From NCBI GenBank assembly GCA_028696935.1, contig JAQVGE010000070.1, positions 1 through 5,475 of the forward strand: a stretch of 5,475 nt of DNA, written 5' to 3'. Source of the stretch: Minisyncoccota bacterium (lineage in GTDB: Bacteria > Patescibacteria > Paceibacteria > UBA9973). The notes under the pieces are model-generated. The model made no database searches. It was given only the letters and a program-made list of their open reading frames with translations, and was not told where the DNA came from. The translations under genes and the position numbers were made by a program. Positions 1-5,298 of the stretch are shown one piece after another; position 1 is the first letter of the stretch; each line of letters starts with the position of its first letter.

Positions 1-1440
1 GCCGCCAATTGGACGGTCCGCGGATTCGATCACAACGTGGAAGATACGCTGATCATCCAATCGACCTCTCTGGCCCAAGCCTATCGAGACCGGCTGGATC
101 GGCTCGTGCCCCTCGCCGAATACCAATATTTAACGGGCAATGGGAAAGAAGGCCTCATCCGGGCAATGCCATCCCCTACGCTTCGGCCATCCTCGGCATC
201 GGCCGCCTATGCCACCCCTCGCCTGAAGCATTTCCGCTCCATTCGTTCCGCCCGGGTATTCTTCTCGCTCGACTCCGAACCCGACACCGGTCAAGCCGCG
301 GCCGAACTCATCCGCGCTCACATACAATCTGCCCGAAAACAAATCGATGTCGCTATGTATTTACTGGTCGCCCCCACGCTGGTCGATGCCCTCGCCAATA
401 AAGCCGCCGAAGGCGAAGTGCCGGTTCGTTTGCTCGTGGATTCTGGCATGCTCGACGCCTCATCGCGGTCGGTCCTGGAAACGTTGGCTGCTGCCGGGGT
501 GCAAATCAGTTGGCTGGGCAGCGAGAAGTTCAGCATGCATCTCAAGGCACTTGTTCTGGACGAGACCCAAGTCTGGACCGGCTCCGCCAACTGGTCTCAA
601 TCCGCTTTCGAGCACAATATTGAGGACTTGCTTCTCATCGAGTCCGCCGATCTGGCCCAAACCTACACCCGGCACTTCGATACCCTCCATGCCGCGGCAA
701 CGCCTTTCCAGCCCGCGTCCCTTCCCACGTCAGCGCCATCCGAGGCCATTGCCTCCGCCGAATTTCCTGTCGGACTGCCGCCCACTGGCCCCCGCACCGA
801 CTGGCCCGCCGGACTGCAAGACACCGCAAACGACGATATCCTTCTTTCCGCTTCTGCCCGCTATCTCGCCGACGACGAATACCTCCCCGTCCTGCTGAAT
901 CTGATCCAAAATGCCCATCAATCGGTTCTCGCCTCCATGTATGTCATGGGCGCCCCGCAGAAGGATCAACCCAATCTAGATCAACTCACCGCCGCTCTGA
1001 CACAGGCCGTCCGGCGCGGCGTCTATGTCCACCTCCTCCTCCACACGCCCCAGTCCGAAACCGTCACTATGAATCAAATTCATCTCGATTGGGCCGAAAA
1101 ACTCCGCGCCCAAGGAATGGATGTCCGCTTGCATATCCCTGCCATCTCCCTGCATGAAAAAGTCGTCGTTGTCGATCTCGCCAAAGTCTTGGTTAGTTCT
1201 CACAATTGGTCCGAAGGCGCTCTTTCCGGACAAAAAGTTCTCGAATCCGGCGTTCTGCTCGTCCTGCCTCAACAAGACCGGCGGTTGGCCGATCACATTC
1301 TGGACCGTGAATCCGTCTGCGACATGCGCACCCCTGCGCTTTGTCAGGAAGAATTGCGCACACTGCGCCAACTCGATGGACTCTCCGGCCAGAAACGCGA
1401 CGTCCTCCTTGATCAACTCGATCCCGAGGAAATGCCGTGA
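1..1440 (+). CDS. PLD-superfamily protein with multiple HKD motifs (5'-truncated by window edge)
   Basis: The reading frame is open from base 1, so the gene starts upstream; 479 residues are visible. The GTG at 37 is not a credible start, because the codons before it read AANWTVRGFDHN, the end of an HKD module (GSxNW...N.ED). Two complete HKD motifs (HxKx4Dx6GSxN) follow. The first has H180, K182, D187 and GSAN at 194-197. The second has H385, K387, D392 and SSHN at 399-402, with Ser replacing Gly. A Pro/Ala/Ser-rich linker (about 228-265) separates them. The superfamily includes phospholipases, nucleases and transferases that use a His-phosphoenzyme intermediate, normally with two HKDs per active site. 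Counting the cut one, at least three HKDs lie in one chain. The substrate cannot be told from sequence. The stop overlaps the next start by 4 bp, which suggests translational coupling with a second PLD-like gene. Family confidence is high, biochemical role low. Confidence 0.9.
   Translation, partial: AANWTVRGFDHNVEDTLIIQSTSLAQAYRDRLDRLVPLAEYQYLTGNGKEGLIRAMPSPTLRPSSASAAYATPRLKHFRSIRSARVFFSLDSEPDTGQAAAELIRAHIQSARKQIDVAMYLLVAPTLVDALANKAAEGEVPVRLLVDSGMLDASSRSVLETLAAAGVQISWLGSEKFSMHLKALVLDETQVWTGSANWSQSAFEHNIEDLLLIESADLAQTYTRHFDTLHAAATPFQPASLPTSAPSEAIASAEFPVGLPPTGPRTDWPAGLQDTANDDILLSASARYLADDEYLPVLLNLIQNAHQSVLASMYVMGAPQKDQPNLDQLTAALTQAVRRGVYVHLLLHTPQSETVTMNQIHLDWAEKLRAQGMDVRLHIPAISLHEKVVVVDLAKVLVSSHNWSEGALSGQKVLESGVLLVLPQQDRRLADHILDRESVCDMRTPALCQEELRTLRQLDGLSGQKRDVLLDQLDPEEMP
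1426..1430 (+). promoter_or_regulatory. Ribosome binding site deciding the GTG start at 1437
   Basis: GAGGA lies 6 bases before GTG 1437. The nearby ATG at 1432 is in the frame of the upstream gene and is followed by its stop, so it cannot start the second PLD gene. The Shine-Dalgarno match, the spacing and the signal peptide that follows all support GTG 1437. Confidence 0.6.
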
Positions 1441-2213
1441 ACCTCCGCCGCATCCTCCTCTCGTTCCTCCTGCTGGTCCCGGCCATTGGACAGGCCCAAT
1501 CCGCGTCTTCCGATCTGGTCCGCCTTCGCGATGGACGCGAACTCTCCGGACGCATCATTCAGAACACCTCCTCCGGGTATGTCCTCATCCCTGCGGATGC
1601 CCCCACCCAAATCCGGCGCATTCCTCGCGAGGCCACCGCTTATGTTCTCTATGCCGACCAAACCCAGGCGGCCAAACTTCTCGGCCTCGACTCCGCCGCC
1701 CGGAATCTCGCCAAAACCTCCGCCTCCGTCGAAGTCCGTCTCCTCGCTGCCGAACCCTTCGGCAAGGCCCTCCTTGAAGCCGCCCGCTCCGCCGAGGAAA
1801 GCATCTGGATTTCCGCCTACTACTTCAGCGATAGCCGCGGTGCCCCCATTAAGGATTTTTATGCCACTCTCCGTGAAAAAGCCGCCGCCGGTGTCGAGGT
1901 CATCATCCTCGCCGAAAACAGCACCGCCTCGCCGCCCGCCATGCGCCGCGCCAATGCCAACTTCGCCGCCGAACTCTCCAGTGACGGCATCCAAGCCCTC
2001 CTCTGGAGCGGCACCAACAAAGCTCTCCACAAGAAACTCGTCATCGTGGATGGACGCCTCCTCTTGCTCGGCAGCTCCAATCTCTCCCTTTCCGGCACCT
2101 ACGGCAGCATCGAAATGAATATCCTCACCGAGGCTCCCCACCTTGTCCAACCCGCCATCGCCGACTTCCAACGCCTCCGCACCCTAATCCAGCAACGGGA
2201 GGCAACCCCATGA
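1437..2213 (+). CDS. Exported PLD-like protein with a single HKD motif
   Basis: The product has 258 residues. The GTG start overlaps the previous stop (GTGA) and opens a clear signal peptide: basic MNLRR, a hydrophobic core LLSFLLLVPAIG, and likely cleavage near GQA/QS (residues 20-21). Residues about 27-70 (DLVRLRDGRELSGRI... IRRIPREATAYV) look like a small beta-rich module of the 'V.L.DGr.lsG.i' type common in exported proteins. Residues about 85-255 form one PLD-like domain with a complete HKD: H198, K200, D205 and GSSN 212-215. One HKD is half of a usual active site. The protein therefore probably dimerises, as the single-HKD nuclease Nuc does, or pairs with a module of the upstream multi-HKD protein; either is inference. 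The location should be periplasm or outside. Its stop overlaps the DUF1573 start (ATGA). A nuclease or lipase role is undetermined. Confidence 0.9.
   Translation: MNLRRILLSFLLLVPAIGQAQSASSDLVRLRDGRELSGRIIQNTSSGYVLIPADAPTQIRRIPREATAYVLYADQTQAAKLLGLDSAARNLAKTSASVEVRLLAAEPFGKALLEAARSAEESIWISAYYFSDSRGAPIKDFYATLREKAAAGVEVIILAENSTASPPAMRRANANFAAELSSDGIQALLWSGTNKALHKKLVIVDGRLLLLGSSNLSLSGTYGSIEMNILTEAPHLVQPAIADFQRLRTLIQQREATP
2197..2202 (+). promoter_or_regulatory. Ribosome binding site for the DUF1573 gene
   Basis: GGGAGG lies 7 bases before ATG 2210, inside the 3' end of the PLD-like gene. It is a strong Shine-Dalgarno sequence and supports the 4-bp overlapping start. Confidence 0.6.
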
Positions 2214-2908
2214 AATCCCTTTCCACAGCTCTATTCATTTTCATGGGCCTTATCCCCGCGCTCCACGCCACCCCCAAGCTGGTCGTCGCCCCCGAGACCT
2301 TCGACTACGGAGAAGCCCCCTCCGGCGAATCCGTTCAAGCCACCTTCACCCTCCGCAACGAAGGCGACGAGCCATTGACCATTACCCATGTCCGCACCAG
2401 TTGCGGCTGCACCACCACCGCCCTCGAAACACGCGACCTCGCCCCCGGCGAAGAAACGCCCCTGGTCGCCACCCTTTCGCTCAAGGGTCGTACCGGCCCG
2501 CAAAACAAACGCATCACTATCGGCTCCAACGATCCAGAATTTCCCTCTCGCCAGGCCACCATTCAAGGCACGGCCGTCCGCCACCTCCTCCTGAGTCCTT
2601 CGGCCATTTTCTTTTTGTCGGCCCCCCAGGGCAAAACCATCACGCGCACCATCGAGCTTCTCTCCGAAACCCGTGTCCCATTCAAAATCCTCTCCATTGA
2701 GGCCAGCCACCCCGATCTAGCCATCGGGGTGGAACCCCTCTCCGCCAGCGCCTACCGTCTCTCTCTCACCCTTCCCCCCACCTGGCCCGCCGGGCGCATC
2801 GACGAATCGCTGCGCATCCACACTGACCACCCCAAGGCTCCGCTTCTCACTTGCGGAATTATTGGGACCATGCAAACTCAGGAGACAAACGATGCGCCCA
2901 TCCCATAA
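2210..2908 (+). CDS. Exported DUF1573-family protein
   Basis: The product has 232 residues with a signal peptide (MKSLSTALFIFMGLIPALHA, cleavage after residue 20). Residues about 25-125 match the DUF1573 pattern: FDYGEAPSGE, then F.LRNEGDEPLTI, the diagnostic SCGCT at 64-68, a Pro-Gly-Glu turn (79-81), and a terminal GSNDPEFP at 106-112. This is an immunoglobulin-like beta-sandwich (ASPM-SPD-2-Hydin-like) found in many exported proteins; its molecular role is not established. Residues about 126-220 look like a second beta-rich domain of similar size without the Cys motif. The gene sits between two PLD-like genes and a Cys-rich secreted protein, with overlaps on both sides (4 bp and 17 bp), so it is probably co-translated with them. 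The last ~40 codons are duplicated downstream at 5013-5132. The family call is firm; the function is unknown. Confidence 0.9.
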   Translation: MKSLSTALFIFMGLIPALHATPKLVVAPETFDYGEAPSGESVQATFTLRNEGDEPLTITHVRTSCGCTTTALETRDLAPGEETPLVATLSLKGRTGPQNKRITIGSNDPEFPSRQATIQGTAVRHLLLSPSAIFFLSAPQGKTITRTIELLSETRVPFKILSIEASHPDLAIGVEPLSASAYRLSLTLPPTWPAGRIDESLRIHTDHPKAPLLTCGIIGTMQTQETNDAPIP

Positions 2909-3077
2909 TTGGTTATCATATTGGCTTCCCCTGCTGCTTTTCGCCTGGGCCGCCACCGCCCTCGCCGCCCAGACCTGGACCACCGTCTGGACCCCCGACA
3001 GCGCCTCCGCCACGAAAGCGACCACCAAAGATGCCACCCACGAGTCCAAAACCAACTGCTACCCCTGTAAGGAGTGG
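2798..3077 (+). repeat. Direct repeat, copy 1 (DUF1573 tail plus Cys-rich head)
   Basis: This 280-base segment aligns with 5019-5298. The first 94 bases (2798-2891, DUF1573 3' end and ribosome site) differ from 5019-5112 at only 5 positions by my count. The signal-peptide part is more diverged. The mature head is again close, with strong blocks at WTTVWTPDSA and THESKTNCYPCK. Confidence 0.85.
2880..2884 (+). promoter_or_regulatory. Ribosome binding site deciding the start at ATG 2892
   Basis: AGGAG lies 7 bases before ATG 2892, within the end of the DUF1573 gene. The same site and spacing recur before ATG 5113 in the second copy. This supports 2892 over the in-frame TTG at 2862, which lacks such a site and would add residues ahead of a normal signal peptide. 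Confidence 0.65.
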
Positions 3078-3254
3078 GAAGACTACGGCGATGGCAAGGG
3101 TAATGGGTGTATTATCCTACTAATACGTCGCCACGTATCTGTCCCGGCGACGAAACCGACTACGCCTGCAAAATGTGTGATGGGAAAGGCGGAATCACCA
3201 ATAGAAATGACGGCTATCAACTGCCAGGAAAAGCCCCTTCTGGCGCATATTTGA
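2892..3254 (+). CDS. Secreted Cys-rich protein, N-terminal part of a frameshifted gene
   Basis: ATG 2892 opens a signal peptide (MRPSHNW then LSYWLPLLLFAWAATALAA, cleavage near residue 26). A mature head follows with WTTVWTPDSA and THESKTNCYPCK. Both blocks recur almost unchanged in the paralogue at 5113, so this frame is genuine up to about codon 71. After about 3104 the frame loses all similarity to the paralogue, and the residues up to the stop at 3252-3254 look like out-of-frame translation. Similarity continues in the next frame (see the entry starting at 3107). One extra G in the GGG run at 3105-3107 would give a continuous gene 2892-3805 of 304 residues. No classic -1 slippery heptamer is visible there, so a real disruption or a single-base sequencing or assembly error is most likely. 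Function is not recognised beyond secretion. Confidence 0.7.
   Translation: MRPSHNWLSYWLPLLLFAWAATALAAQTWTTVWTPDSASATKATTKDATHESKTNCYPCKEWEDYGDGKGNGCIILLIRRHVSVPATKPTTPAKCVMGKAESPIEMTAINCQEKPLLAHI
3104..3107 (+). other. Probable frameshift point
   Basis: Aligning the two Cys-rich paralogues by codon, the GRGGWV.. of the downstream copy matches GKGN in one frame here, then V-Y-Y-P in the -1 frame. The gap is one nucleotide around a G3 run. Everything on both sides (THESKTNCYPCK before, DYACK.C.G after) matches, so the shift is localised to a few bases. Confidence 0.7.
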
Positions 3255-3805
3255 AATGTTGCGGAGGGCAACCGATCGATCCAAACTGGTATGGTTGTTG
3301 TAACGGGAAACCCCAACATCTATACACAGAAAAATGTTGTTGTGAGAAATATGTGTACAATCCGAAAGAACAGGGATGTTGTAAAACAGAGTACCAAGAG
3401 CCAGATGCACTGCCGTGTAGACTCACTGACAACCCGGAAGAAGACGCCGACCCCTGTTCTTCGTATCAGCCCACTAAGTCTACTATATTGGGGCACGTGA
3501 TCTGCTATAATGGCAGGCCATATGCTTGTTCTTTTCCGCAGAATTATCCGGCGGGCTGGCCCGCATCCATTATGGATACCTGTATAGCAGTTCATGAAGA
3601 AACGCACAAAAATGATTCGCGCAGAACGCCATGCTTTATGTGTAAGACTTATGTATCCGGCGGGCCCCCAAATACCCTCGATGACGCAGAATGCGATGCT
3701 TATACAGCGGAATTGGAATGTGCGAAGGGATACTCTTCAGATATCCCGGGCCTGAATGATTTTATACGAAGTATTGAGGCAGGAATATTAAGATTTTGCC
3801 CATGA
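3107..3805 (+). CDS. Cys-rich secreted metallopeptidase-like protein, C-terminal part of the frameshifted gene
   Basis: 232 codons follow the shift and contain 22 Cys. Counted on the frame-repaired protein, the order is as follows. First comes a DYACKMCDGKG block with the form CxxCxGxG. About four dicysteine repeats of 13-14 residues follow (nt 3257-3418). Then comes a spacer, and then CIAVHEETHKND with H235, E236 and H239, the HExxH zinc-peptidase signature, flanked by Cys. E267 in AECDAYTAELEC lies 28 residues after the second His and could be a third zinc ligand, as in gluzincin-type peptidases. Without its own signal peptide this part can only be exported as the tail of the 2892 product. 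The GTG at 3107 has no convincing ribosome site and is probably not a natural start. The DNA is much poorer in GC than the head: 35% GC in 3301-3360 against 67% in 2281-2340. A secreted zinc protease or toxin-like effector is inferred; the Cys-rich region could be adhesive or structural. Confidence 0.72.
   Translation: MYYPTNTSPRICPGDETDYACKMCDGKGGITNRNDGYQLPGKAPSGAYLKCCGGQPIDPNWYGCCNGKPQHLYTEKCCCEKYVYNPKEQGCCKTEYQEPDALPCRLTDNPEEDADPCSSYQPTKSTILGHVICYNGRPYACSFPQNYPAGWPASIMDTCIAVHEETHKNDSRRTPCFMCKTYVSGGPPNTLDDAECDAYTAELECAKGYSSDIPGLNDFIRSIEAGILRFCP
3257..3418 (+). repeat. Four tandem dicysteine repeats in protein (galaxin-like)
   Basis: The coded segment divides into units beginning CCGGQP, CCNGKP, CCCEKYVY and CCKTEY, each 13-14 residues and each starting with adjacent Cys. 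The pattern CCxG..Y.......  resembles the dicysteine repeats of galaxin-like proteins. The repeats are diverged at DNA level, so this is a protein-level repeat and not a recent tandem duplication. Confidence 0.6.
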
Positions 3806-3841
3806 CTACATTTCATTAATACACTGAAAGATTTGAATCTA

Positions 3842-4966
3842 ATGAAAACACTTTTTATTCTCATCCCCTTTTGTGCATTGTTCACCATTATTTCTACAGG
3901 AGAGGATATAAAACCTGAAATCGGCATAAAAGATATCTCCAAGCCCGACTCTGATTTATCTGTGGCACACGGGAACTTGGTTTCTCATAACGTTCAAGAA
4001 AATCCCAGACTCTTATCATATGCAGTCTACGATCTATCGACCATTGCACGGGGCCCATTAAAGGGCAATCGCGTTACTGTTCATTTCTATGCCTCCACAC
4101 TACATCCCCCCCTGCCTGAAGATGCCATACTCATTCTGCAAACGCTCTTTTACAATGACATTCAGGACACTCGCACATACCGCGCCATTGGATTGGAAGC
4201 GTGGCGTGGTATTATCCCATATTCAAAAGAACAATGGGAAGCCATTTGCAAAATGCCTTCACCGGTCCTTAGCCGATCATCCATGGAAGATCGTCTCCCA
4301 CTGGACCGTGCCATACAAATTGCGCGTCAGGAGGCAGACCATCATTATGAAAATGAAGGTGTCTCTATACAGCGAATGCAATTGGATGACAAGGCATTGC
4401 GAAACAACTTTTCGTGGGTAATCTCTTTCACCATTGATACTCCTGATAGCAAGCGTTCGGGGATCTATTGGAGATCGATCGATCTCGTTGAAATCACGGA
4501 CACCGGAGTCTTGTTGGATTACCAACCCGGAAGACATGCAACTGAAGTATATGAGGACGGCACATATACCGATGAGAAAACCGCATTGTTTGATCGATAT
4601 ATCATCGAGCCTAAACAGGCCAAAGGACTAACCGCACATAAGGTAATTTGTAAAAAAGATACTTTCTATATCCCGGAAATTAACTTGGAAGACACCTATG
4701 ACGCGGTGTCCGAATGGGGATTCATGGAAGAGGACGTGTCTCCCATGGCCCGGAATTGCCCCTATATCCAATGGGTCCGTTCATTAGACCCCGAAAAAGA
4801 CTTCGTTCTTTTCATTGATAATCCTGACGGGCAAGAGTCTCCCTGGAAGTACCTGGATGCCGCTACTGCAAGGAACGGAATCCGTATTGGCTATTCCTTG
4901 CGCAAAACTGGCCCTGTGTCGACTCCAGAATCACAAGAACAGGATCAGGGGCAAACAAGGGACTGA
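3842..4966 (+). CDS. Exported protein of unknown function, possible PepSY-like segment
   Basis: ATG 3842 gives 374 residues. It is preferred over the in-frame TTG at 3833, which would sit 2 bases from the only purine-rich site (GAAAG, 3826-3830). The N-terminus MKTLFILIPFCALFTIISTG is a signal peptide, with likely cleavage near residue 20. I recognise no family with certainty. Residues about 153-227 (LDRAIQIARQEADHHYENEG, then SWVISFTIDT, then a Trp and IDLVEITDTGVLLD) have the PepSY rhythm: a helix with A..IA, then a 'W.V.f' strand and a terminal 'vd..tG.vl' hairpin. PepSY modules occur in peptidase propeptides and inhibitors. The tail (355-374) is polar and Gln/Glu-rich. The gene starts 36 bases after the HExxH protein, shares its lower GC and rarer codon style, and ends 46 bases before the duplicated GC-rich segment. 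It could be an inhibitor or immunity partner of its neighbour, but that is inference from position and a weak fold resemblance. Confidence 0.8.
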   Translation: MKTLFILIPFCALFTIISTGEDIKPEIGIKDISKPDSDLSVAHGNLVSHNVQENPRLLSYAVYDLSTIARGPLKGNRVTVHFYASTLHPPLPEDAILILQTLFYNDIQDTRTYRAIGLEAWRGIIPYSKEQWEAICKMPSPVLSRSSMEDRLPLDRAIQIARQEADHHYENEGVSIQRMQLDDKALRNNFSWVISFTIDTPDSKRSGIYWRSIDLVEITDTGVLLDYQPGRHATEVYEDGTYTDEKTALFDRYIIEPKQAKGLTAHKVICKKDTFYIPEINLEDTYDAVSEWGFMEEDVSPMARNCPYIQWVRSLDPEKDFVLFIDNPDGQESPWKYLDAATARNGIRIGYSLRKTGPVSTPESQEQDQGQTRD

Positions 4967-5012
4967 TTCCATCTTATCGTGATTCAAAATACTACAGGGA
5001 TTACCAAGTCAC

Positions 5013-5132
5013 AGGCACATCGACGAATCGCTGCGCATCCATACTGACAATCCCAAGGCTCCGCTTCTCACTTGCGGAATTATTGGGACCATGCACACTC
5101 AGGAGACAAACCATGCGACAAACCCAAAATAA
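5013..5132 (+). pseudogene. Duplicated 3' fragment of the DUF1573 gene
   Basis: In the frame of 5013 the codons read R-H-IDESLRIHTD-N-PKAPLLTCGIIGTM and then HTQETNHATNPK before TAA at 5130-5132. This matches the last ~40 residues of the DUF1573 protein (GRIDESLRIHTDHPKAPL...) with a few conservative or synonymous changes. There is no DUF1573 body upstream: the frame meets a stop at 4980-4982 and has no good start. It is therefore a remnant carried with the duplicated head of the next gene. It overlaps that gene's start by 20 bases, as the original does by 17. Confidence 0.8.
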
Positions 5133-5298
5133 ATACCGCTTCTATTGGCTTCCCCTGCTCTGTGTGATCTGGACTGTCCCGGCCAGCGCCCAGTGGACCA
5201 CCGTCTGGACCCCTGACAGCGCCCCTGCCGTCCGCACCACCGGCACCGACGGCGACACCCACGAGTCCAAGACCAACTGCTATCCCTGCAAGGTGTGG
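5019..5298 (+). repeat. Direct repeat, copy 2 (DUF1573 tail plus Cys-rich head)
   Basis: This is the partner of 2798-3077 in the same orientation, offset by 2221 bases. Looser matches extend a few bases left, to about 5013. To the right the coding similarity continues as protein, up to the CxxCxGxG block near 5415. Together the copies bracket the AT-rich genes. Confidence 0.85.
5101..5105 (+). promoter_or_regulatory. Ribosome binding site for the second Cys-rich gene
   Basis: AGGAG lies 7 bases before ATG 5113, in the same position as the site before ATG 2892. Its preservation in a DUF1573 remnant supports real translation of the second copy. Confidence 0.65.

Noticed and set aside
37..39. 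GTG as the start of the first PLD gene
   Set aside because: The frame is open to base 1 and the preceding codons encode the end of an HKD module, so this is an internal Val codon.
1413..2171. Long open frame on the - strand (252 codons)
   Set aside because: It lies opposite a clear PLD-like gene with a signal peptide and HKD. Its Gly/Asp/Glu-rich product is typical of antisense reading of GC-rich DNA.
3096..3110. Programmed -1 frameshifting in the Cys-rich gene
   Set aside because: The codons around the shift (AAG GGT AAT GGG TGT) contain no X-XXY-YYZ slippery heptamer and I see no obvious downstream pseudoknot; a one-base loss explains it more simply.
3551..3564. Perfect inverted repeat GCGGGC-TG-GCCCGC
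   Set aside because: The loop would be only 2-4 bases, there is no T-run after it, and it lies within the conserved coding frame just before HExxH, so it is not a convincing terminator or site.
4967..5012. Terminator or promoter between the AT-rich gene and the second repeat
   Set aside because: In these 46 bases I find no stable hairpin with a T-run and no convincing -35/-10 pair.
2792..5132. Insertion sequence or transposon bounded by the direct repeats
   Set aside because: There is no transposase, no terminal inverted repeats and no short target duplication. The repeats are gene segments, which fits duplication or homologous recombination better.
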